A program made the translations under genes and the position numbers. A stretch of DNA of 37,612 bases from Gammaproteobacteria bacterium (GTDB lineage: Bacteria; Pseudomonadota; Gammaproteobacteria; Ga0077536): contig JALRCR010000010.1 in the NCBI GenBank assembly GCA_023257255.1, positions 1 to 37,612 of the forward strand, written 5' to 3'. This document shows, piece by piece, positions 1-6,799 of this stretch (positions within the stretch are counted from its first letter, which is position 1; every line of letters starts with the position of its first letter). The notes under the pieces are model-generated. The model made no database searches and was not told where the DNA came from. It worked only from the letters and a program-made list of their open reading frames with translations.

Positions 1-1641
1 ACCTTTGAATTCCACGTTTTGATCCATGTGAACTGGTAGAGACGCCGGGTCAAACCCAAGCCCCGTGTGGGCCACGCGGATGCGTAACACGCCACCCGCC
101 GCGTCGCGCAGATGCTGGCAGTCGATCGTCAACTCGGCTTCTTTAAGCGCCTCAAGGCGTTGCTGTCTGGCCTCGTAGTAGTCGGCGAAGCCGTTGGGGC
201 CTTGTTTGATTTCCGAACTCAAACCCAGCAAGCCGTGCTCCAGCGCATTCGAGAATAATTCTGTCAGCACCATAAACAGCGGCGTGCGGAGTGCCCCTAA
301 ACCCTGCGCGGTATCCATCACCTGCATCACCGTTGCGACGGGTTCGGATTTCTTGAGGGCGGTTGCGTCCAGATTGATCAGGAAACCCCAGTGACCCGGC
401 GGCTTACTGACCGGCTTGGGCGCCGACTCTTTCTTGCCGCGGGTGTTGAGCTCGGGTTCGCAGCGGAAACTCAGAATGGAAATGTCGTCGCTTTGCGGGG
501 CGGTTTGCACATGCGCCGCGAGGCTCTCCAGCAAGGCATCAAAGCGCTCGTCCATTGAACCCGGACCGGCAATCGCGCCTTCGAGCCGTTGATTGCCAAA
601 CAGTTCGGCGTTCGGCGCATGGGCCTCAACCAGACCGTCTGAGTAGGCAATCACCTGATCACCAGGCTGCAAGGCCATGGTGACCGAGCGGCTGCTGTAG
701 CGCTCCGGCGCCACAATGCCCAGCGGGAGGTTGACCGACCGGAAGCGGCTGATGATCTCGCCCTCGGCCGAACGTACGAGCACGTCCGGCAGTCCACCGT
801 TCCACACCTTCAGCATGCCGGTTTCGTTTTCCAGCTCCAGAATCGCGGCCGACAGGAAACGATCTACCGGCAGCAGCGCGCACATCTTGCGGTTGAGCTC
901 GACCACGATTTCATCCAGCGCGAAGCCTTTGTTGACCATCGAGATGAACACCCCGTGGACGGTCATCGCGCCGATAGCAGCCGGTAACCCGTGCCCGGTA
1001 AAGTCGCCGACCAGAAAGCACTGCTCGCCGGTCGGCCGGGTGGCGGCCAGGATAATGTCGCCGTTCAGCAGCTCCATCGGCTGCAAGACGTAACGGATGT
1101 TTGGCAGCGCCAGATCTTCGCGGGTGCCAACGTTATCCAGAATTCGCTTGGCCACTTCCAGATCGCGCTGCTGGCGATTGCGATAACTCGCCAGTTCATC
1201 CCGCTGTCTGGCCAGATCGAGATGCATCGCGCGAACCCGCATGGCGGCGTCGATTTTGGCCTGCAACAGCATTCGGCTGTAAGGTTTGGTCAGGAAGTCG
1301 TTGCCGCCAACTTCAATGCAACGTCGAAGCTGGACTTCGTCGGAGATGGCGGTGAGGAAAATGACCGGCACGAACACATCGCCCAGCATTTCCTTGATCC
1401 GCGAGGTGGCCTCGAAGCCGTCCATCGCCGGCATCATGATGTCCATGAAAATCAGATCGGGGACCTGGGTGCGGCAGATTTCGCAGCCGCGCTCTCCGTC
1501 TTCGGCCTCAATGATTTCGAAGCCCTGGCCGCGCAACATGGCGGCCAGCACCATGCGATTGACCGCCTCGTCGTCAACGACCAGACAGCGCAGAGGTCGT
1601 TGCGCGTTGTCCTCGCCAAGGTCTTTTTCGAGCGCGGCCAT
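1..1641 (-). CDS. Response regulator fused to PP2C (SpoIIE-type) phosphatase and HATPase-like domain (3' end outside window)
   Basis: This is probably the output switch of a partner-switching module that acts on the STAS proteins of the same operon. The 547 residues in view run REC, linker, PP2C, HATPase. The REC domain (about 18-135) has the acidic pair D23/D24, phospho-acceptor D67, T97 and K119. A helical linker (about 136-175) leads to a SpoIIE/RsbU-type PP2C domain with metal-binding aspartates at D195 (NGDII), D213 (GDFTGHG), D335 (YSDGL) and D385/D386 (SDDIS). The C-terminal part has an N-box (ELFSNALEHG), but its G1 box reads AHTGLGFD, with H525 where Asp is usual. The frame runs open off base 1, so the C-terminus is missing. 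I chose the ATG at 1641 because AGGAGGT lies 11 bases upstream and the reading starts just before the REC domain. Domain calls are firm; the partner is inferred from gene order. Confidence 0.9.
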   Translation of the reverse strand, partial: MAALEKDLGEDNAQRPLRCLVVDDEAVNRMVLAAMLRGQGFEIIEAEDGERGCEICRTQVPDLIFMDIMMPAMDGFEATSRIKEMLGDVFVPVIFLTAISDEVQLRRCIEVGGNDFLTKPYSRMLLQAKIDAAMRVRAMHLDLARQRDELASYRNRQQRDLEVAKRILDNVGTREDLALPNIRYVLQPMELLNGDIILAATRPTGEQCFLVGDFTGHGLPAAIGAMTVHGVFISMVNKGFALDEIVVELNRKMCALLPVDRFLSAAILELENETGMLKVWNGGLPDVLVRSAEGEIISRFRSVNLPLGIVAPERYSSRSVTMALQPGDQVIAYSDGLVEAHAPNAELFGNQRLEGAIAGPGSMDERFDALLESLAAHVQTAPQSDDISILSFRCEPELNTRGKKESAPKPVSKPPGHWGFLINLDATALKKSEPVATVMQVMDTAQGLGALRTPLFMVLTELFSNALEHGLLGLSSEIKQGPNGFADYYEARQQRLEALKEAELTIDCQHLRDAAGGVLRIRVAHTGLGFDPASLPVHMDQNVEFKG

Positions 1642-1688
1642 CAGCTTTTCAGACCTCCTGTATCGCGGATCAGGTGCAATTTGAGCGC

Positions 1689-1994
1689 TCAGTCAATCTG
1701 CATGAGCTGGTCGAAATTGGCAACGCCGAGGATGTCCTTGATTGCCGGATTTGCGTTCTTGATCTGCAGCGACCGCTGGCTACCACCCGCGTGTTCCTTG
1801 AGCTGCAACAACATGCCGAGCGCGGAACTGTCCATGTAGGTCGTTTCCCGCAGGTCGATGATGTAAGTCTCGAAGCGCGGACGGTCGCCCGCATAGGCGG
1901 CACGCAGGGCCGAGTGGGCCGAAAAATCGAAGCGCTCGCCCATGCGGATATGCAGCGTTTTGCCGTCGACCGAGGCAGAAGAAGTAATGGCCAT
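1689..1994 (-). CDS. STAS-domain anti-sigma factor antagonist (SpoIIAA/RsbV-like)
   Basis: A single-domain STAS protein of 101 residues, the usual size for SpoIIAA/RsbV-type antagonists. Such proteins are switched by phosphorylation of a serine and bind an anti-sigma or kinase-like partner when unphosphorylated. The conserved site appears as YMDSSALGMLL, with D55 and candidate phospho-serines S56/S57. The preceding strand (YIIDLRETTY) fits the fold. It lies between the MCP gene and the REC-PP2C-HATPase gene, 47 bases from the latter, so the pair probably forms a substrate/phosphatase couple. A GGGAG ribosome site sits about 10 bases before the ATG. Whether its target is a sigma factor or another output cannot be told here. 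Confidence 0.88.
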   Translation of the reverse strand: MAITSSASVDGKTLHIRMGERFDFSAHSALRAAYAGDRPRFETYIIDLRETTYMDSSALGMLLQLKEHAGGSQRSLQIKNANPAIKDILGVANFDQLMQID

Positions 1995-2016
1995 GAGTAG
2001 CGTCTCCCTTGAAGGG

Positions 2017-3231
2017 CTAGAAGAGTTCGATATCGCCGCCGTCCATGTCCTGCTGTACGGCAGGCTTGCGCGGAAGCGAGTTTTTCATTGTGACCGAGGC
2101 CTGTGCGAGTGCATCTACCACGACATCATGGTCTTTCACCTGGTAGCGCGAAATCAGCTGCCCGCACTGAACCATGTAGTGGTCGATGCCTAACGCGGTC
2201 TGTGCGGAGTGCTCGCTGATCTGCCGCACGATGTCTTCAAACTGCAGCGAGCGTACGGCGTCGCCGGTGCGGCGACCGATCGCGACCGACAGTTCGGTGG
2301 CTTCATTGAGGCGGTCGTGCAGGAAGCGCTCGAAAAGCTGCAGGCGGCTCATCATCAGGTCAACCCGCCGCTTGCTCTTCAGCAGCACGCTGACGTCCAG
2401 CGACGCGGCCGCCCCTACCGACACCCTGGCGCGTTCGATCGAGTTACGTGCCTCTTCAACCTGCTCACGAATCAGGTCGTTGAACTGGTTGGAGTTATGC
2501 GAAAGATTTCGCACTTCGTCGGCCACGACTGCGAAGCCGCGACCCGCCTCGCCAGCGCGCGCAGCTTCAATCGCCGCATTGAGCGCGAGCAGATTGGTCT
2601 GCTCCGCAATGCCACGAACGTTGGCAAGCAGCGAGAAAATATGGTCCATCTTGGCGGTCATTTCATCGATCAGCGACACGCTGTCCATGTTGTGCTTACT
2701 CGACGTGACACACATGGAAACGAAGTGCCGCATTAGCTCCGAGGTGCTATCGACCAGCGATCCGATAGTGAGCCCGGTCGCGTCTTCGGCTTCAAGTTCT
2801 TCCTCGCGACCTAGACCAGCGGTAAGTGCGCCAATCACCTGCTCCATCAAGCGGGTCTGCTTTTGCGAATCGCCGTCCAGCCCGTGAAAGGCTTGGCTCA
2901 GGGTATAGATGGCGTCTGCCGTGATACTTCTGACCTGGTCGGCATTGTCACGCAGGTCGGTAACGCTATTGCGAACCGTCTCGTTGACCTCGCTATAGAG
3001 GTGGCGTAGCTGGCTGCGCTCGTCCGGCGCGGACGAAAACGCCACCATCGATTCCGATTGGGCTGATTCAGCGCCCTTCGTTTTCAAGGCATAGGCCCAG
3101 GCTGCGGCCGTGGCTGCCACCGCCAGAATGGCGACCACTGCGTGCGCGTGGCCCCACACCGACACCACAATCAGCGCCGCCGCAGTCACGGCGATCTGGG
3201 GCCATTGTGGGTTGGATTTCATCGTCGTCAT
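2017..3231 (-). CDS. Methyl-accepting chemotaxis protein without periplasmic sensor domain
   Basis: A chemoreceptor of 404 residues that would signal to CheA through CheW. The N-terminus has two hydrophobic stretches (about 11-27 and 30-48) separated by only a few residues, so it is a membrane hairpin with no room for a periplasmic ligand-binding domain. The rest is cytoplasmic coiled coil. The signalling tip is clear around residues 205-243 ([19 protein letters not shown], then [15 protein letters not shown]). The C-terminus ends in DIELF rather than the NWxxF pentapeptide that tethers CheR in some receptors. GAGGAAAG sits 3 bases before the ATG. Lying inside the che operon, it is presumably the cognate receptor, sensing membrane or cytoplasmic state or acting through partner proteins (inference). 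Confidence 0.92.
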   Translation of the reverse strand: MTTMKSNPQWPQIAVTAAALIVVSVWGHAHAVVAILAVAATAAAWAYALKTKGAESAQSESMVAFSSAPDERSQLRHLYSEVNETVRNSVTDLRDNADQVRSITADAIYTLSQAFHGLDGDSQKQTRLMEQVIGALTAGLGREEELEAEDATGLTIGSLVDSTSELMRHFVSMCVTSSKHNMDSVSLIDEMTAKMDHIFSLLANVRGIAEQTNLLALNAAIEAARAGEAGRGFAVVADEVRNLSHNSNQFNDLIREQVEEARNSIERARVSVGAAASLDVSVLLKSKRRVDLMMSRLQLFERFLHDRLNEATELSVAIGRRTGDAVRSLQFEDIVRQISEHSAQTALGIDHYMVQCGQLISRYQVKDHDVVVDALAQASVTMKNSLPRKPAVQQDMDGGDIELF

Positions 3232-3275
3232 GAGCTTTCCTCAAGCGGTCAGTTGCGGCAATCGGCACTGATGGT

Positions 3276-3303
3276 TAATCGGACGCCGGTGTCCGATTCT
3301 TTA
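3276..3303 (-). promoter_or_regulatory. Candidate sigma-28 (FliA) promoter upstream of the MCP gene
   Basis: On the minus strand TAAAG (3303-3299) is followed 15 bases later by TCCGATTA (3283-3276). Compared with the FliA consensus TAAAG-N14-GCCGATAA, the -35 core is perfect and the -10 matches 6 of 8, but the spacer is one base too long. It lies about 45 bases upstream of the MCP start in the 95-base gap after cheB, where a receptor-specific promoter would make sense. It overlaps an inverted repeat, so it is a weaker case than the cheY promoter. Confidence 0.35.
3277..3298. repeat. Inverted repeat (8-bp arms, 6-base loop) in the cheB-MCP gap
   Basis: AATCGGAC (3277-3284) and its exact complement GTCCGATT (3291-3298) flank GCCGGT. 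There is no T-run after the hairpin on the minus strand, so it does not look like an intrinsic terminator of the operon. It could be an mRNA stability or processing hairpin, an operator, or simply coincide with the candidate -10 box. Confidence 0.6.
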
Positions 3304-3326
3304 GTACTCCGCGCAAAATATTTTGC

Positions 3327-4394
3327 TTAGCGGGCGGCAAAAATCAGACTCTGCGCGGCAATCAGGTGGAGCGGCAGCACGATATCGGCCGCACCGATTT
3401 TCACGGCCTGCGCCGGCATGCCCCAAACCACGCAGCTTTTCTCGTCCTGGGCCACCGTTCCTGCCCCCGCGTCTTTCATCGCTTTCAGGCCCACCGCGCC
3501 ATCGGCCCCCATGCCTGTCAGCAGCACTCCGGTGGCGCTGGCGCCGGCATATTTCGCGAGCGAATTGAACAGCACGTCGACCGAGGGCTTGTGTCGATTG
3601 ACCAGCGGTCCGTCGTCGAGGCGGCAGATGTAGCGGCTATCAACCCGTTCGACCCGCATGTGCAGATGACCGGGGGCGACATAGGCATGCCCCTGCAAAA
3701 CCGGTTGGCCGTCCTCGGGAATGCAGACTTTCAAGGCGGTGCTGCTATCGAGTCGCCGCACGAAAGGCGGGCAGAACGATTCCGGGATGTGTTGCACGAT
3801 CACAATGCCCGGGGCGTCTTCGGGCATGCCCTCCAGCACCTGGCGGATCGCTTCGGTGCCGCCGGTAGACGCCCCAATCCCGATAATACGGTCGGATGCA
3901 CGACTGCCACGCAGCGCACTCGCCACCGCCAGCGCCCGGTCGGCCGGCTTCTGTACCGAACCTGTACGATCGAGATCCTGCGGCGGGCGCGGCCGCGCTT
4001 TGGCCGCCGCACGAACCTTGGTCACGATTTCCTCGGCATATTCCCGCAGGCCGTTTTCAAGGTTGAGCTTCGGTTTGGTCACAAAGTCGATGGCGCCAAG
4101 TTCCAGCGCACGCAACGTAACCTCGGCGCCGCTCTCGGTCAGGGACGAGATCATGACCACGGGCAACGGATGCAAGCGCATCAGATTCTTCAGAAAGGTC
4201 ACGCCGTCCATCCGCGGCATTTCCACGTCCAGCGTCAGCACATCCGGCTTCAAACGCTTGATTTCCTCGCGTGCGATGTACGGGTCGGTCGCCGTACCCA
4301 CTACTTCCAGGTCCGGCACATTGCGGAAAATCTCGGTGAGCACCTTTTGGACCACAGCGGAGTCGTCGACAATGAGGACTCGGGCTTTTTTCAC
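3327..4394 (-). CDS. cheB: Chemotaxis response regulator protein-glutamate methylesterase CheB
   Basis: CheB removes methyl groups from receptor glutamates (and deamidates glutamines) when phosphorylated by CheA, giving adaptation. Its 355 residues match the family. The REC domain (about 4-122) has D10/D11, phospho-acceptor D56, S84 and K107. A charged, proline-rich linker follows (about 130-165), then the esterase domain with the complete catalytic triad: S176 (GIGASTGG), H202 (VQHIPESF) and D298 (TGMGADGA). The start codon overlaps the stop of cheD (ATGA), indicating translational coupling. No key residue is missing. Confidence 0.97.
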   Translation of the reverse strand: MKKARVLIVDDSAVVQKVLTEIFRNVPDLEVVGTATDPYIAREEIKRLKPDVLTLDVEMPRMDGVTFLKNLMRLHPLPVVMISSLTESGAEVTLRALELGAIDFVTKPKLNLENGLREYAEEIVTKVRAAAKARPRPPQDLDRTGSVQKPADRALAVASALRGSRASDRIIGIGASTGGTEAIRQVLEGMPEDAPGIVIVQHIPESFCPPFVRRLDSSTALKVCIPEDGQPVLQGHAYVAPGHLHMRVERVDSRYICRLDDGPLVNRHKPSVDVLFNSLAKYAGASATGVLLTGMGADGAVGLKAMKDAGAGTVAQDEKSCVVWGMPAQAVKIGAADIVLPLHLIAAQSLIFAAR

Positions 4395-5041
4395 GATGGG
4401 GCTCCTTCATTAAACATGGTGACCGGGCGCGCGCGTGGCTCACCTTTCAAGGTGTCAAGATAATCACGCTCGCGCGTCACAATGGTGTCGTTTGCCATAC
4501 TGCGCAGCACCTTGATCTGCGCGTTGCCGCTCAGCGGGTTGAAGCAGATTTTGACGGGCCAGTCGCCGCCTACGTGCTGCCCCATCATTTTCAGGCGCTC
4601 GGTACGGATGTATTCCAGGGCGAACGCGATATTGCGGGCACCCACATCGGCCGTGTTCTTGAGTACCCGTCCGCCGCCCGCAATTTTGATGTGGAGTCGG
4701 TCGCGCTTGCCGCCGTTCTGCAGCAAGCCGTTGATTAAGTGTTCCATCGCATAGCTGCCGTAGCGGGTGGCATCGTTTGGCTTGGAGAAATCGATGTCGC
4801 TGGGGTCGCCGCCGCCCGGCAACATGAAATGATTGGCGCCGCCCACCTTGGCGACCGGGTCCCAGACGCAGGCCGCCACGCAGGACCCCAGCGTGGTGAG
4901 GATGTTTTCATCCATACCGGTCACGTAAAGCTCGCCAGGCAGAATCTTTGCGCAAGACATCTGGCGATGAGGGTCCCAATAGCGATTGATGTGCTCAAAC
5001 CCGCGAAATGCTCGCGGTAGGTTCGAGCGCTCATACATCAC
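4391..5041 (-). CDS. cheD: Chemoreceptor glutamine deamidase CheD
   Basis: CheD deamidates specific glutamines in chemoreceptors and in some systems interacts with CheC or receptors to tune adaptation. The protein has 216 residues, longer than the roughly 160 of minimal CheD because of a N-terminal extension of about 30 residues and a C-terminal tail. The catalytic cysteine is C54 in TLGSCVAAC and the histidine is H71 in GGANHFMLP. Its start overlaps the cheR stop, and its stop overlaps the cheB start, both as ATGA. A second ATG at codon 2 is possible but does not change the interpretation. Confidence 0.96.
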   Translation of the reverse strand: MMYERSNLPRAFRGFEHINRYWDPHRQMSCAKILPGELYVTGMDENILTTLGSCVAACVWDPVAKVGGANHFMLPGGGDPSDIDFSKPNDATRYGSYAMEHLINGLLQNGGKRDRLHIKIAGGGRVLKNTADVGARNIAFALEYIRTERLKMMGQHVGGDWPVKICFNPLSGNAQIKVLRSMANDTIVTRERDYLDTLKGEPRARPVTMFNEGAPS

Positions 5042-5931
5042 TTCTTGGCCTCAGCCTGCGATTGCTTTTTGTAGATCGTGCGACCGACCAGTTCAAAATC
5101 ACTGGAGACCGAATACAGACTTTCGGAGTGCCCGATGATCAGGTATCCGTCCGGCGCCAGCACTTCGGCGAAACGCTGAAACAATTTCCGCTGCGTCGGC
5201 TTATCGAAATAAATAACGACGTTACGACAGAAGATCAGATCCAGCGGCCCTTGTACCGGCCAGGCCGACATCAGATTCAGATGCCGGAACTCGATGTTGG
5301 TCTGCAGCTCTGGCACGACCCGGACCTTGCTTTCGTTCGGGCCTCGACCGCGCTTGAAAAAGCGCTTGAGCCGCGAGGGCTCCATGTGCTGAACCCGCTC
5401 GAAGTCGTACACGCCGGTGGCGCCGTGTTCCAGCACGTTGGTATCAATGTCGGTGGCCAGAATGCTCGCCTCGCGCGCCGCGCTGGCAGGCAAGGATTCG
5501 TGCAGCGTCATGGCGATGCTGTAGGGCTCCTCGCCGGTCGAGCATCCGGCCGACCAGATCCGGATCTTGGGCTTCGGGCCCCGGGTCCGCATCCAATAAG
5601 GGACCAGCGTGTCGCTCAGAAAGTCAAAATGATGGTCTTCACGAAAAAATGCCGTGAGGTTGGTGGTAATCGCGTTGATGAAGTAGCCGAGTTCCTGTTC
5701 CGGATGCTTCTCCAGCAGGGTGCAGTAGGCGTCGAAGCCCGGCAATTTCAGCGCCCGGATGCGTCTGGCGATACGGCCATAAACGAGCTCGCGCTTTGCA
5801 TTACTCAGGCTGATGCCAGCCAGCGCCCCTGCCCGCTCACGTAGAAACTGGAAATGCTTGTCTTCGAACGGAAATTCGCGGTCGCTCGACAGCGACGCGG
5901 TGAAGGCGGCCAGGTCGCTGAATTGGCTCAT
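5038..5931 (-). CDS. cheR: Chemotaxis protein methyltransferase CheR
   Basis: CheR methylates receptor glutamates using S-adenosylmethionine. The 297 residues comprise the N-terminal helical domain (about 20-95) and the Rossmann-like methyltransferase domain. The SAM-binding loop is WSAGCSTGEEPYS (126-138), the acidic residue after strand 2 is D161 (ILATDIDTNV), and the signature FCRNVVIYF lies at 234-242. It lies 11 bases after the STAS gene and overlaps cheD. The local receptor lacks an NWxxF tail, so CheR probably docks by its N-terminal domain alone (inference). Confidence 0.97.
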   Translation of the reverse strand: MSQFSDLAAFTASLSSDREFPFEDKHFQFLRERAGALAGISLSNAKRELVYGRIARRIRALKLPGFDAYCTLLEKHPEQELGYFINAITTNLTAFFREDHHFDFLSDTLVPYWMRTRGPKPKIRIWSAGCSTGEEPYSIAMTLHESLPASAAREASILATDIDTNVLEHGATGVYDFERVQHMEPSRLKRFFKRGRGPNESKVRVVPELQTNIEFRHLNLMSAWPVQGPLDLIFCRNVVIYFDKPTQRKLFQRFAEVLAPDGYLIIGHSESLYSVSSDFELVGRTIYKKQSQAEAKK

Positions 5932-5942
5932 ATCAACGGCGC

Positions 5943-6221
5943 TCAGCTAAGAAGATGAGCACGCAGACCAACGTAGTCCACGTAGCGCTCGAAATCTTCG
6001 CTGACCTGCCTTAGCTCCAGTCCACCACCGGCTTTTTCAGCCCGCCTTCTGGCCATAAGCAGGCACTGCAGGCTTGCCGCGTCAATCGTGCGTACTGCAC
6101 TGCAGTCGACCACCAGGGCCGCGCCATCGGCGGCCTCCAGGCGCTCGCTGAGGGCAGCATGCAAGTCGGCCACGCCAGCGATATTGGTAATTTCCGACAA
6201 GGTCAGGGCTTCAGTGGCCAT
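5943..6221 (-). CDS. STAS-domain protein between cheW and cheR
   Basis: A 92-residue single STAS domain. The phosphorylation loop reads TIDAASLQCLL, with S50 as the serine equivalent to the SpoIIAA site. The preceding strand is ALVVDCSAV. AAGGAG lies 9 bases before the ATG. Small STAS proteins of this sort are found inside some chemotaxis operons, where their role is poorly defined. Here it could be a second substrate of the REC-PP2C-HATPase protein, giving two antagonists for one phosphatase, or a scaffold for the receptor array. Only about a quarter of its residues appear to match the other STAS protein, so it does not look like a recent copy. Confidence 0.85.
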   Translation of the reverse strand: MATEALTLSEITNIAGVADLHAALSERLEAADGAALVVDCSAVRTIDAASLQCLLMARRRAEKAGGGLELRQVSEDFERYVDYVGLRAHLLS

Positions 6222-6262
6222 CGCGGTGTTCTCCTTGCGATTCCGAAGGTCGAATGTCGAGG

Positions 6263-6799
6263 CTATTCGGCCAGACTTTCCGCGAGTTCGGCGGGCTCTT
6301 CAGCGTCAATCATCGCCACATCGCTCGCGACCAAATAATCAACGTCCAGCAGGATCACCATTTTTTCGTCGACCATCGCCAGCCCACGGACGTAATCGGT
6401 GCGAATCGTCCCGCCGAAATCCGGCGGCGGCTGCAGATTGCCAACCGGGATGTTGTAGACGTCGGATACCGCGTCGACCACGAAGCCCATCGTCCGCTCC
6501 TGGCCGTTTTCGTTCCGCACGCGAAGCACGATGACGACGGTGGCAGCGGTGTACTCCACCGACGGAAAGCCGAAGCGAAGGCGCATGTCGATCACGGGCA
6601 TGATCGCGCCGCGCAGGTTAATCACACCCAGCACGTAGGGCGGGGTGTTGGGAATTTCAGTCGCGTTTTCCCAACCCTTGATTTCCTGTACGCGCAGAAT
6701 GTCGACCCCGTACTCTTCGCCGTTCAGCATGAAGGTCAGAAATTGCTCACCGACTGCGGTGTCGCCGCCAAAGTTCATTACCGCCATGTTTGCGCTCAT
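6263..6799 (-). CDS. cheW: Chemotaxis coupling protein CheW
   Basis: CheW bridges CheA and chemoreceptors in the signalling array. Its 178 residues hold one CheW/SH3-like domain: FLTFMLNGEEYGVDILRVQE near the start, then YVLGVINLRGAIMPVIDM, and the FVVDAVSDVYNI segment. The conserved NLRG loop is intact. The C-terminus has an acidic tail (about 165-178) beyond the core. Its start overlaps the cheA stop (ATGA), so CheA and CheW are probably made in a fixed ratio. Confidence 0.97.
   Translation of the reverse strand: MSANMAVMNFGGDTAVGEQFLTFMLNGEEYGVDILRVQEIKGWENATEIPNTPPYVLGVINLRGAIMPVIDMRLRFGFPSVEYTAATVVIVLRVRNENGQERTMGFVVDAVSDVYNIPVGNLQPPPDFGGTIRTDYVRGLAMVDEKMVILLDVDYLVASDVAMIDAEEPAELAESLAE

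Noticed and set aside
3366-4463. A 365-codon plus-strand frame opposite cheB
   Set aside because: CheB on the minus strand is complete with its catalytic triad; the antisense product has no domain.
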